DNA of 9,517 nucleotides, taken from a bacterium UBA4883 (GTDB lineage Bacteria > Bacillota > Clostridia > Oscillospirales > Acutalibacteraceae). The stretch is taken from positions 7,165 through 16,681 of the forward strand of contig DHDF01000002.1 in assembly GCA_002399225.1 (NCBI GenBank), given 5' to 3'. Below, in pieces: positions 1 to 6,287 of this stretch. The notes under the pieces are model-generated. The model did not search any database and was not told the origin of the DNA. It worked only from the letters and a program-made list of their open reading frames with translations. The position numbers were made by a program, and so were the translations under genes. Position 1 is the first letter of the stretch. The number at the start of each line of letters is the position of its first letter.

Positions 1-1571
1 TGGCAGGCATGGCCGGAAACATGAACTTCATACATCGACTCATAAATCACCTGGCAGCCGCGTTTCATCAGTTCATCGATCACATTTCCAATCGTCTTTT
101 CATTGCCGGGGATCGGGCGGGCAGAGATGATGATAAAATCGCCCGGACCCACCTCTACCTTGCGGTGGTCGGCAAATGCCATGCGCGTCAGAGCGCTCAT
201 CGGCTCTCCCTGACTGCCTGTCGTGACCAGCACAATCTTATTTTTGGGGTAACGGCTGATCATATCGATATCAATCAGCACCCCATCGGGGACATCCAGA
301 TAGCCAAGTTCCACGCCGATGGTCATTACATTGACCATGCTTCTGCCGGAGAGTGCTACTTTTCGCCCATACTTCACGGCGCAGTTGATAATCTGCTGCA
401 CGCGGCTGACATTCGAAGCAAACGTTGCAATAATGATGCGATTGTCCTGTGCGCGCTTAAACAGCATGTCAAACGAACTGTCCACTTTTTTCTCGGACTT
501 GGTGTAGCCTTCGCGCTCCGCGTTCGTAGAATCGGAAAGCAGGGCCAGAACCCCTTCGTTCCCAAGCTGAGCCAAGCGGTCCAAGTCGATCATTTTTCCC
601 TGTGTCGGGGTGCAGTCGATCTTAAAATCTCCCGTATGGACCAGAACGCCAGCGGGGGAATGGATGGCAAGGGCTACCGCATCCGGGACGGAGTGGTTGA
701 CATGAATGAACTCGATATCCATGCACCCAAGCTGAACATGATCGCCCGGTTGGACCACCACCGCCTTCACGGAATTCTGAAGGCCGTGCTCTTTCAACTT
801 GCTGTTGACCAGTGCCAAGGTGAAAGGAGCGCCATAAATCGGGACATTGATCTTTTTCAGCAAATACGGCAACGCTCCGATGTGATCCTCGTGGCCATGT
901 GTCAGTATAATCCCGCGGATATGCTCCGCATTCCGCTCCACAAAGGTGAAATCCGGGATCACCAAATCCACACCGAGCATATCACCATCTGGGAAAGCCA
1001 TACCGCAGTCCACAATCACCATATCGCCTTCGCACTCAAAGACCGTAAAGTTCTTGCCAACTTCGTTCAGTCCGCCGAGAAAATAAACGCGGATCGACGG
1101 CTTTTGCTGGCCCTGCCGGCTTCTGCGATTCCGTTTGCTCTTTTGAGCAGCCGCTTCTTTCTTCTCACGGGCAGATTGCTCCGTCAGGTACTGCTGCACG
1201 GTTTTCTGGATGGCAGTCAGCGGCTCTTTTGCCGCATTCTTCCGCCTGCCTCCGCTCTTCTGGCGGGAGCTTTTGGCCTTTGTCCCGGCTGCCTGAGCCA
1301 CATCGCCGTTCTGGTTTCCATTCGCGCTCTGCGGCTTTGCCGAAGCGGGCTGGCGTCCGGTGCGCGGCTGATGTTCCGCAGGACTGCCTTTCGCACTCGG
1401 CCGCTTTCCCCGCCGCGCCGCCGGACGTGGTTTCGCCGGCTTTTGCGAAGAGTCCCGCGGCGGAGTGATTTTCTGGTAAAGTTCAGGGTGTTTTTCCTGA
1501 ACCGCTCCGGTTTTCTGAGTATCATCACCCTGGCGGTCGGCCGTTTCCTTATTTAATTGTTTTTCCGTCAC
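1..1571 (-). CDS. rnj: Ribonuclease J (3'-truncated by window edge)
   Basis: Metallo-beta-lactamase/beta-CASP ribonuclease, a 5'-to-3' exonuclease and endonuclease for mRNA decay and rRNA maturation in the cytoplasm. Translating the minus strand from GTG 1571-1569 gives 523 uninterrupted codons running off the window. GGAGGT at 1578-1583, 6 nt upstream, decides the start. Residues 1-158 are a low-complexity R/K/A/Q/S/P/G-rich extension ending in a probable helix (about 117-150). The enzyme proper starts near 159 (SIRVYFLGGLNEVGKN). Visible motifs are metal-binding HGHEDHIG at 225-232, HVNHSVPDA, HTGDFKID, SDSTNAE opening the beta-CASP domain, and HVSGHA just before the edge. Bacillus RNase J1 is about 555 aa with HGHEDH near residue 74, so the extension adds about 150 residues. 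The missing C-terminal part lies left of base 1. Family assignment is very firm; J1 versus J2 cannot be decided here. Confidence 0.96.
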   Translation of the reverse strand, partial: MTEKQLNKETADRQGDDTQKTGAVQEKHPELYQKITPPRDSSQKPAKPRPAARRGKRPSAKGSPAEHQPRTGRQPASAKPQSANGNQNGDVAQAAGTKAKSSRQKSGGRRKNAAKEPLTAIQKTVQQYLTEQSAREKKEAAAQKSKRNRRSRQGQQKPSIRVYFLGGLNEVGKNFTVFECEGDMVIVDCGMAFPDGDMLGVDLVIPDFTFVERNAEHIRGIILTHGHEDHIGALPYLLKKINVPIYGAPFTLALVNSKLKEHGLQNSVKAVVVQPGDHVQLGCMDIEFIHVNHSVPDAVALAIHSPAGVLVHTGDFKIDCTPTQGKMIDLDRLAQLGNEGVLALLSDSTNAEREGYTKSEKKVDSSFDMLFKRAQDNRIIIATFASNVSRVQQIINCAVKYGRKVALSGRSMVNVMTIGVELGYLDVPDGVLIDIDMISRYPKNKIVLVTTGSQGEPMSALTRMAFADHRKVEVGPGDFIIISARPIPGNEKTIGNVIDELMKRGCQVIYESMYEVHVSGHAC

Positions 1572-1602
1572 AAAATGACCTCCATCATTTTTTGGGTACA
1601 GC

Positions 1603-1631
1603 CATATAGAATCCGTCGACAATCGGGTCAA
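1603..1631 (-). promoter_or_regulatory. Proximal promoter of the RNase J gene
   Basis: On the minus strand TTGACC (1626-1631) is followed after 17 nt by TATATG (1603-1608). Transcription would start near 1596, giving a leader of about 25 nt that carries the GGAGGT ribosome binding site. Spacing and position fit sigma-A well; this is a match by eye. Confidence 0.6.
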
Positions 1632-1772
1632 ACGGATCTGGCTTTCCACTATTTTGATTTACCTTTTACGCTGCACCGAGCCCGCGCAAAAATGTAATGG
1701 AACTGCTTTTTATGTGCTAAAAGCGGAGTTTACTTCCGCGAATTGCCAAAATGAAAGCTTTATATCTTGTTT
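1632..1772 (-). other. Leader/intergenic stretch between two RNase J promoters
   Basis: No convincing gene lies here; the short plus-strand reading frames look like chance. If the distal promoter at 1773-1801 is used, this stretch is the 5' leader of the RNase J mRNA. On the minus strand it contains a short hairpin (GCGGA, 7-nt loop, TCCGC, at about 1723-1739) followed by TTTT. The 5-bp stem is weak for a terminator but could pause or stabilise the leader. Confidence 0.3.
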
Positions 1773-1801
1773 ATTGTACCTTGATTCCCAAAGGCTGTCA
1801 A
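1773..1801 (-). promoter_or_regulatory. Distal minus-strand promoter, near-consensus
   Basis: A perfect TTGACA (1796-1801) is followed after exactly 17 nt by TACAAT (1773-1778) on the minus strand. The start would be near 1766, about 195 nt upstream of the RNase J GTG. It may give a longer-leader RNase J transcript or a small RNA. It is the best-matching -35 box in the window. Confidence 0.6.
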
Positions 1802-1894
1802 TACGATTTTTCCGATGCAGATTTTATTATAGCCAAACTGATACCATTTAATCAAGATTTAAAAAGAAAAGCGGTCTGTATCTCCCGCTGGTAT

Positions 1895-1923
1895 TTGTAC
1901 AGAGGGAAACTTCATGCTATAAT
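1895..1923 (+). promoter_or_regulatory. Promoter of rnhA with extended -10
   Basis: TTGTAC (1895-1900), 17-nt spacer, consensus TATAAT (1918-1923), preceded by TGC, which makes a TGn extended -10. Predicted start is about 1930, so the ATG at 1931 would be leaderless. This favours initiation at GTG 1949 or ATG 1958. Confidence 0.75.
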
Positions 1924-1948
1924 GACAGAAATGAGGAAAGGGTTCACG

Positions 1949-2413
1949 GTGATTCGAATGAAACGGGTAGAAATTTTTACGGACGGCTCCTGCAGCGGAA
2001 ATCCAGGGCCCGGAGGATGGGGTGCAATCCTGCGTTACGGTGACCGGGAAAAAAGGCTGAGCGGCGGCGAAACCGCCACAACCAACAACAGAATGGAACT
2101 GACCGGTGTCATTGAAGCCCTGCGGCAGCTTCGGGAACCGTGCGAGGTGAGTCTGACCAGCGACTCCCGCTATGTCTGCGACGCAATCGGGAAAGGCTGG
2201 GCCGAAAGCTGGCGGAAACACGGCTGGAGAAAGGCCGACAAAAAGCCGGCCCTCAACAGTGATCTCTGGGAAATTCTGCTGCATCTGCTTGAACTCCACA
2301 AAGTCACGTTTCATTGGGTGAAAGGACATGCGGGGCATCCGGAAAATGAACTCTGTGACCGGATGGCGGTTGCGGAAACGGAAAAGAAGAAAAATTCCGT
2401 TTCAAGAATTTAA
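1949..2413 (+). CDS. rnhA: Ribonuclease HI
   Basis: Endonuclease that cuts the RNA strand of RNA-DNA hybrids (R-loops, primers) in the cytoplasm. The 154-aa product closely resembles E. coli RNase HI (155 aa). It has [20 protein letters not shown] near the N-terminus, [14 protein letters not shown], the basic WRKADKKP handle, and [15 protein letters not shown]. The four catalytic acids are D12, E50, D72 and D137, and the flexible-loop histidine is H127. GTG 1949 is chosen because AGGAAAGGG lies at 1934-1942 with a 6-nt gap and the promoter places the mRNA 5' end near 1930. ATG 1958 in the same frame is the main alternative (151 aa) and matches the usual MxxVEIFTDG beginning. The frame stays open upstream to 1751, but that part lies before the promoter. 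Convergent with the MATE gene, 16 nt apart. Confidence 0.95.
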   Translation: MIRMKRVEIFTDGSCSGNPGPGGWGAILRYGDREKRLSGGETATTNNRMELTGVIEALRQLREPCEVSLTSDSRYVCDAIGKGWAESWRKHGWRKADKKPALNSDLWEILLHLLELHKVTFHWVKGHAGHPENELCDRMAVAETEKKKNSVSRI

Positions 2414-2429
2414 GGCAGCCGGTTTTTTC

Positions 2430-3788
2430 TCACTGTAAATTTGAGACCCATTTGATCCGCAGAAGCAAAAGAATCGAAAGAACCGCCGCCATATAATTGG
2501 AAAAAAGATTACCCCAGAACACCGCATAATACTGCAGTGCCTTTTCCGTCGCAAGGATGAAAAGATATCTCAGCAGCCAGATACGAAGGACTCCTATCAG
2601 CAGAGGAACCTTCGTTTGCCCCAGCCCGATAAAGGCGCCCTGAACCGCCATGCAGACACCGAATCCCACCACGGAATAGGTATAGATATGCAGCGCCCGG
2701 TTGGCGATTTCAAGGACGTCGGCCTGATGGGTAAACAGAACCGTCAGATGCGGGGAAAGCGGCACGATGACCGCGATGATTGCCAGCGCCGTCACCACAC
2801 TCGCCGCACAGCCCACCCAACAGGAGCGCTTGGCATTGGAAGGCTGCCTGGCGCCGATGTTAATGCTGACCATCGTCGTCACCGCGGAGCCGAACGCCGC
2901 CGGAAGATTAAAGCACACTTCCGTGATATTGTTGGCAATTCCCTGCCCGTTCAGGACGACCGCCCCGTATTTCTGGGTTTCATGGTTGATCAGGAAGAAG
3001 CCCAGGTTCATCATCAGGCTTGCCAGCATGGCTGGGACACCGACTTTGACCAGCTGCCGGATCAAGTCCCGGTCGAAATGGAATCCCTGCAGCGACAGCT
3101 TGTCCTCCCCTTCTTTCACAAACAGTTCATAAAACATCCAGATACAGATCAGGACGTTGGAACAAAGGGAGGAAAGAATACACCCGACAATTTTAAGGGA
3201 CATAAAAACAATAAAGACAAAATTGAACAGAATTTTCAGCATCAGCAAAAGCAGCATACGGATAAAGGTCGCTTCCGGTTTTCCCGTGGCATTCTTGATC
3301 GCGTTGTAGATGCTTTCCAAAAAAGAAAACGGAAGGACAAACGCATACAGGCTGACATAGAGAAACACATTATGAGAAATCTCCGGATCCACATTTGCAG
3401 ACACTGGGAAAGCAGCCAGAGCCGACAGAGGAGCTACGCACAACCCCACGGCGGAAGCGAAAACAACCACCTGCGTGGAAATATGCTTGACTCTTTCAAA
3501 ATTTCCCTGCCCGTTGGCCTGGCCGATGATTGCCATGGCAGCCACGCTGATCCCCTGTGCCAGCGAAATCATCATATTGATCACCGGCCCGCAATAGGTC
3601 ACTGCGCTGGCGACCAGCGTTCCCGCCACATTGTTGACGAACAGGCCGTCAGACAGCGGCAGCAGCGCCTGGATCACACTCATCATCAGGGTGGGCAAGG
3701 ACAGCATCATCAGGGTAGACAGAGCGCTTCCGTGAAGGATCAACTCCCTCCGCTGCTCAGTCCCCTGATGCAAAAACTGAAGTTTCAA
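2430..3788 (-). CDS. MATE-family multidrug/cation antiporter
   Basis: Membrane exporter expected to use a Na+ or H+ gradient to expel organic cations or drugs. The 452-aa product is highly hydrophobic, with about 12 membrane segments and the two-fold MATE repeat. In the first half, GLFVNNVAGTLVASAV (about 48-63) and IIGQANGQGNFERVKH (about 87-102) are family signatures. In the second half, SINIGARQPSNAKR (about 308-321) repeats the latter, and GLGQTKVPLLIGVLRIWLLR (388-407) matches the typical GxGKTxxPLxxxxxRxWLLR segment. Length is normal for the family. The start is TTG 3788-3786, preceded by AGAGGAA with about 6 nt spacing; no ATG lies at a suitable place. No clear promoter is visible in the 86 nt to the upstream gene, so co-transcription with the DUF3298 gene is likely. 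Substrate is not predictable. Confidence 0.9.
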   Translation of the reverse strand: MKLQFLHQGTEQRRELILHGSALSTLMMLSLPTLMMSVIQALLPLSDGLFVNNVAGTLVASAVTYCGPVINMMISLAQGISVAAMAIIGQANGQGNFERVKHISTQVVVFASAVGLCVAPLSALAAFPVSANVDPEISHNVFLYVSLYAFVLPFSFLESIYNAIKNATGKPEATFIRMLLLLMLKILFNFVFIVFMSLKIVGCILSSLCSNVLICIWMFYELFVKEGEDKLSLQGFHFDRDLIRQLVKVGVPAMLASLMMNLGFFLINHETQKYGAVVLNGQGIANNITEVCFNLPAAFGSAVTTMVSINIGARQPSNAKRSCWVGCAASVVTALAIIAVIVPLSPHLTVLFTHQADVLEIANRALHIYTYSVVGFGVCMAVQGAFIGLGQTKVPLLIGVLRIWLLRYLFILATEKALQYYAVFWGNLFSNYMAAVLSILLLLRIKWVSNLQ

Positions 3789-3874
3789 ATAAGTTCCTCT
3801 TTCTTAAACGATGTAAATTTTCGTCTTTTAGGGAAGATCATGGCCTCCCTGAAAAGCCGGGCAGCCCAGAAGCG

Positions 3875-4570
3875 TCAGCACCGCCCAGGGCACGCAAGCT
3901 GAATTTCAAGCGCCTTGTAAGGAAGAATAAAGGTGACAATGCCGGTCGAATAGGGGGCAATGTCATATTGCTGGTAATAGATGGCAATTCCTTCCGAAGT
4001 GAGATAGTAATTTTCCGGGCGGAAGTATTTTAGAATTAGATGCTTGTAGTTGTTAAAATAAACGGTGGGATCGTTCTGCACGTTTTTTTCCGCCTGCTTT
4101 AAAATTTCCGCAGTGACAAGCTGCCGATAATTGACGCCGGGTGCAAAAAAGTGGGAAAGGGCGAACTTTCTCCCGTTCCTCAGGCTGAATGTGTCAGAAG
4201 CCCGAACTGTGTTTCCATGCACGCCTCCGGTAAACTCATACTGATCGCGGTAAGCGCTGAAATAGCAGTCCTGATTCATCGCGACTTCATATTTCATGGC
4301 AGCGTCATAGGACCGAAATGGGTAATTGTGTTCCTGTGCGCGGTGGTAATCGCGGACGGCTTGACGATACAGCGTTCCCGCCGCATACCGTGCAAAATTG
4401 CTCCCTTGTGCGCGGAATCTCGCATTGATTCTGGCCTGCGCCTGCGGATTTTCATTCAGGCAGATTTCGAGGAACTGCACACTCAGAGTCAGGACTTTGG
4501 TGCTGTGGTAAGCAAATACACGGCACTTTTCCTGAACGGCTACCCCAGCGCTATCATTTGGTTGATTCAT
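3875..4570 (-). CDS. DUF4163/DUF3298 (RsiV/PdaC-like) domain protein, no membrane anchor
   Basis: 231-aa product. The N-terminal half fits DUF4163 (to about residue 120, with YEFTGGVHGNT at 111-121). The C-terminal half fits DUF3298: TFSLRNGRKFALSHFF at about 127-142 and IYYQQYDIAPYSTGIVTFILPY at about 197-218. The same fold pair occurs in the extracytoplasmic lysozyme-binding part of the anti-sigma factor RsiV and in the deacetylase PdaC. Here no signal peptide, membrane helix, anti-sigma segment or polysaccharide-deacetylase domain is seen, so location and function are unknown. ATG 4570 is chosen because GGGAGG lies 7 nt upstream; the frame opens 11 codons earlier without a comparable site. 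It precedes the MATE gene on the same strand and is divergent from merR-tipAS. A binding or sensing role is inference only. Confidence 0.75.
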   Translation of the reverse strand: MNQPNDSAGVAVQEKCRVFAYHSTKVLTLSVQFLEICLNENPQAQARINARFRAQGSNFARYAAGTLYRQAVRDYHRAQEHNYPFRSYDAAMKYEVAMNQDCYFSAYRDQYEFTGGVHGNTVRASDTFSLRNGRKFALSHFFAPGVNYRQLVTAEILKQAEKNVQNDPTVYFNNYKHLILKYFRPENYYLTSEGIAIYYQQYDIAPYSTGIVTFILPYKALEIQLACPGRC

Positions 4571-4681
4571 GTTGATCCCTCCCGATTTTATTCTATGTGC
4601 CACAGCGCCGTTTCAGAAAAGAGTTTTTCGGGGAGGGTTCTGCAAAACGGATTTTTTCCACCGTTTCAGTTTAGTATGCTA

Positions 4682-4710
4682 ATCATATACTTGGAACGAG
4701 CTGATTTCAA
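4682..4710 (-). promoter_or_regulatory. Promoter of the DUF3298-MATE transcript
   Basis: TTGAAA (4705-4710), 17-nt spacer, TATGAT (4682-4687) on the minus strand; one mismatch per box. Predicted start is near 4675, leaving a leader of about 105 nt. The leader contains an AAACGG...CCGTTT hairpin without a U-tract. Confidence 0.6.
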
Positions 4711-4725
4711 GAGTTAATATCAGCT
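4699..4725. repeat. Inverted repeat overlapping the -35 box
   Basis: AGCTGAT (4699-4705) and ATCAGCT (4719-4725) form a perfect 7-bp inverted repeat with a 13-nt centre. It covers the -35 box of the minus-strand promoter at 4682-4710. Position suggests an operator, but the binding protein is unknown. A second AT-rich repeat, CTAAAA/TTTTAG, follows at 4724-4740. Confidence 0.4.
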
Positions 4726-4780
4726 AAAAAATAATTTTAGTAAAGAGAACAAAAAGAAAGAAATTTTTTTTAAAAAAGGA

Positions 4781-4811
4781 TTGACTTTGACGTAACGGCA
4801 TCCTTTAAAAT
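4781..4811 (+). promoter_or_regulatory. MerR-type promoter/operator of merR-tipAS
   Basis: TTGACT (4781-4786) and TAAAAT (4806-4811) are separated by 19 nt instead of 17, the hallmark of MerR-activated promoters. The spacer holds an imperfect dyad, TGACGTAACGGCA (4788-4800), centred on the CGT-A-ACG core. Autoregulation by the downstream MerR protein is the natural reading. The predicted start (about 4818) falls just before the AAGGAG at 4821-4826. Confidence 0.72.
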
Positions 4812-4835
4812 CTTTTCAGGAAGGAGAAGACCGGC

Positions 4836-5597
4836 ATGGAATACACCATTCAAAAATTTGCAAAACTTTCCGGAGTCAGCACGCGCACCCTCCGGTATTA
4901 CGACGAAATCGGCCTGCTGAAGCCGGCAAGGCGAAAGGAATCCGGCTACCGAATTTACGGCGAAGCACAGGTGCGCCGACTGCAGCAGATCCTCTTTTAC
5001 CGGGAGCTGGGCGTCAGCCTGAGCGAAATCGGAAAGATCCTCGATTCCCCCGGGTTCAGCGCTACGGAAGCTCTTCACCGCCACCATGCGCTTCTCCTCC
5101 AACAACGGGCGCGTCTTAACCTCTTGATCCACAACGTGGAAAAGACGCTCGCCTGTGAGAAAGGAGAAACAGCTATGACGGACAAAGAAAAATTCGAAGG
5201 CTTCAAGGAAGCGCTGATCAGCCGAAACGAAGTGCGCTACGGAGCGGAAATTCGGGAAAAGTACGGGAAGGAGGCCGTCGAAAACAGTAACCGAAAAATA
5301 CGCGGTATGACGCAGGAAAAATATGAAGAGTTTCAGGCTGTGGAACAGCAGCTGAAACGCGCTCTTCTCAGCGCGTTTCAAACCGGAGATCCCTCCGGGA
5401 AAGCCGCTCAGCACGCCGCCGCGCTGCACCGTAAATGGCTTTCTTATACCTGGGAACGGTACAGCCCGGAAGCCCACGCGACACTGGCGCAAATGTATGT
5501 AAACGACCCGCGGTTTACCGCCTATTACGACCGGTTACAGCCCGGCCTTGCGAAATTTCTGAGGGATGCGGTAAAGATTTACACAGAACGGCAATAA
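4836..5597 (+). CDS. MerR-family transcriptional regulator with TipAS drug-binding domain
   Basis: Drug-responsive activator of the TipAL/Mta/SkgA type. In the 253-aa product, residues 3-70 are the MerR winged helix-turn-helix (TIQKFAKLSGVSTRTLRYYD, GLLKP, SGYRIY, ILFYRELGVSLSEI). About 75-108 is the dimerisation helix, and about 115-250 is the TipAS antibiotic-recognition domain, with W201, Y210, H214, MYVNDPRFTAYYD at 220-232 and the final FLRDAVKIY. The length equals that of Streptomyces TipAL. AAGGAG lies 9 nt before ATG 4836. The only cysteine is C107, outside the ligand domain, so covalent thiopeptide capture of the TipA kind is not possible. An internal start at 5175 may make the ligand domain alone. 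It is divergent from the DUF3298-MATE pair. Its promoter shows the MerR layout, so autoregulation is likely; other targets are unknown. Confidence 0.92.
   Translation: MEYTIQKFAKLSGVSTRTLRYYDEIGLLKPARRKESGYRIYGEAQVRRLQQILFYRELGVSLSEIGKILDSPGFSATEALHRHHALLLQQRARLNLLIHNVEKTLACEKGETAMTDKEKFEGFKEALISRNEVRYGAEIREKYGKEAVENSNRKIRGMTQEKYEEFQAVEQQLKRALLSAFQTGDPSGKAAQHAAALHRKWLSYTWERYSPEAHATLAQMYVNDPRFTAYYDRLQPGLAKFLRDAVKIYTERQ
5161..5177 (+). promoter_or_regulatory. Internal ribosome binding site and ATG for a separate TipAS domain
   Basis: Inside merR-tipAS, AAGGAG (5161-5166) lies 8 nt before an in-frame ATG (5175-5177, residue 114), exactly at the junction between the coiled coil and the TipAS domain. 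Initiation here would give a 140-aa ligand-binding protein, close to the 144-aa TipAS of Streptomyces lividans, which is made by internal initiation in tipA. Confidence 0.5.
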
Positions 5598-5655
5598 AAG
5601 ATCAAAAATGCGGAGCCTCCCTAGAAAGAAAGAGAGGCTCCGCATTTTTGATCTT
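5598..5655. terminator. Bidirectional terminator between merR-tipAS and thiE
   Basis: Two perfectly complementary 22-nt arms (5598-5619 and 5634-5655) enclose a 14-nt loop. The GC-rich core GCGGAGCCTC is flanked by AAAAA/TTTTT, so a U-tract follows the core in either direction. It begins directly after the merR-tipAS stop and ends 5 nt from the thiE stop, serving both converging genes. Confidence 0.92.
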
Positions 5656-5660
5656 CGGTT

Positions 5661-6287
5661 TTAAGGGCGGAACTGTGCCCGCAGTTCACGCGCGGCGGCG
5701 GCAATGTCCGGCTTTGCAAGGATGGCGGAAATCACCGCAAGGCCGTCGATTCCCGTGTTCCGGAACTTTGCGACATTCTGAGGATTGATTCCGCCGATAG
5801 CCACAATCGGAATGGAAACGGCGCGGCGGATCTCCATGAGCGTCTTCATGGATACCGCCTCGGCATCCGCCTTCGTCCCGGTTGGGAACATGGCCCCCAC
5901 GCCGAGGTAATCCGCACCATCCCGCTGCGCCTGAACCGCTTCCGCGACGGTCGCGGCGGAAATACCAATGATCCTGTCCTGTCCCAGCAGAGCGCGAAGC
6001 ACTGTGCACGGCAGATCGCTCTGACCTGCATGCACCCCGGCCGCTCCGACGGCAAGTGCGATGTCCGCCCGATCGTTGATGATGAGAGGAACTCCACGGC
6101 GGTCGGTAATCGACTTGATACTGAGGGCCGTTCGGTAAAAGTCCAGGGAAGAGCAGTTTTTTTCCCGCAGCTGAACCAGGGTGCACCCCCCGGAAATGGC
6201 CTGCTCCACCGCTTCTTCCAAGGTTGCGGTGCTCATTAAGTCTCGGTCTGTGCATAAGTACAGCGTATAATTCATCTTACGCTTCAT
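5661..6287 (-). CDS. thiE: Thiamine-phosphate synthase
   Basis: Joins HMP-PP and hydroxyethylthiazole phosphate to thiamine phosphate, releasing pyrophosphate; cytoplasmic TIM barrel. The 208-aa product shows the ThiE motifs in order: YLCTDRDL (10-17), QLREK (39-43), NDRADIALA (71-79), [10 protein letters not shown] (84-93), GISAAT (108-113), [16 protein letters not shown] (127-142, pyrophosphate/thiazole phosphate loop), AIGGI (163-167) and AVISAI (184-189). It is the last gene of the operon. ATG 6287 overlaps the end of thiM by 11 nt, which points to translational coupling. The second ATG at 6275 (MNYTLYL), placed just after the thiM stop, is an equally plausible start giving 204 aa. Confidence 0.96.
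   Translation of the reverse strand: MKRKMNYTLYLCTDRDLMSTATLEEAVEQAISGGCTLVQLREKNCSSLDFYRTALSIKSITDRRGVPLIINDRADIALAVGAAGVHAGQSDLPCTVLRALLGQDRIIGISAATVAEAVQAQRDGADYLGVGAMFPTGTKADAEAVSMKTLMEIRRAVSIPIVAIGGINPQNVAKFRNTGIDGLAVISAILAKPDIAAAARELRAQFRP

Noticed and set aside
9..1556. 515-codon open frame on the plus strand
   Set aside because: It is the antisense shadow of RNase J, whose minus-strand frame carries all catalytic motifs and a ribosome binding site. The plus frame has no recognisable domain.
1654..1851. 65-codon plus-strand frame between RNase J and rnhA
   Set aside because: No ribosome binding site, no family resemblance, and it overlaps the distal minus-strand promoter.
2375..2403. 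Perfect 9-bp hairpin (GAAACGGAA/TTCCGTTTC) at the end of rnhA
   Set aside because: It lies within the coding end and has no U-tract directly after it on either strand, so I do not call it a terminator.
3818..3850. Hairpin AGGGAGG/CTTCCCT between the DUF3298 and MATE genes
   Set aside because: Seven pairs including a G-T wobble, followed by TAAAAG instead of a U-run, so termination between the two genes is not supported.
2616..3902. 428-codon open frame on the plus strand
   Set aside because: It is antisense to the MATE gene, rich in H/R/Q/D as shadow frames of membrane proteins are, and has no family match.
4770..5492. 240-codon minus-strand frame opposite merR-tipAS
   Set aside because: It is a shadow frame that would run through the MerR promoter and coding region; no recognisable domain.
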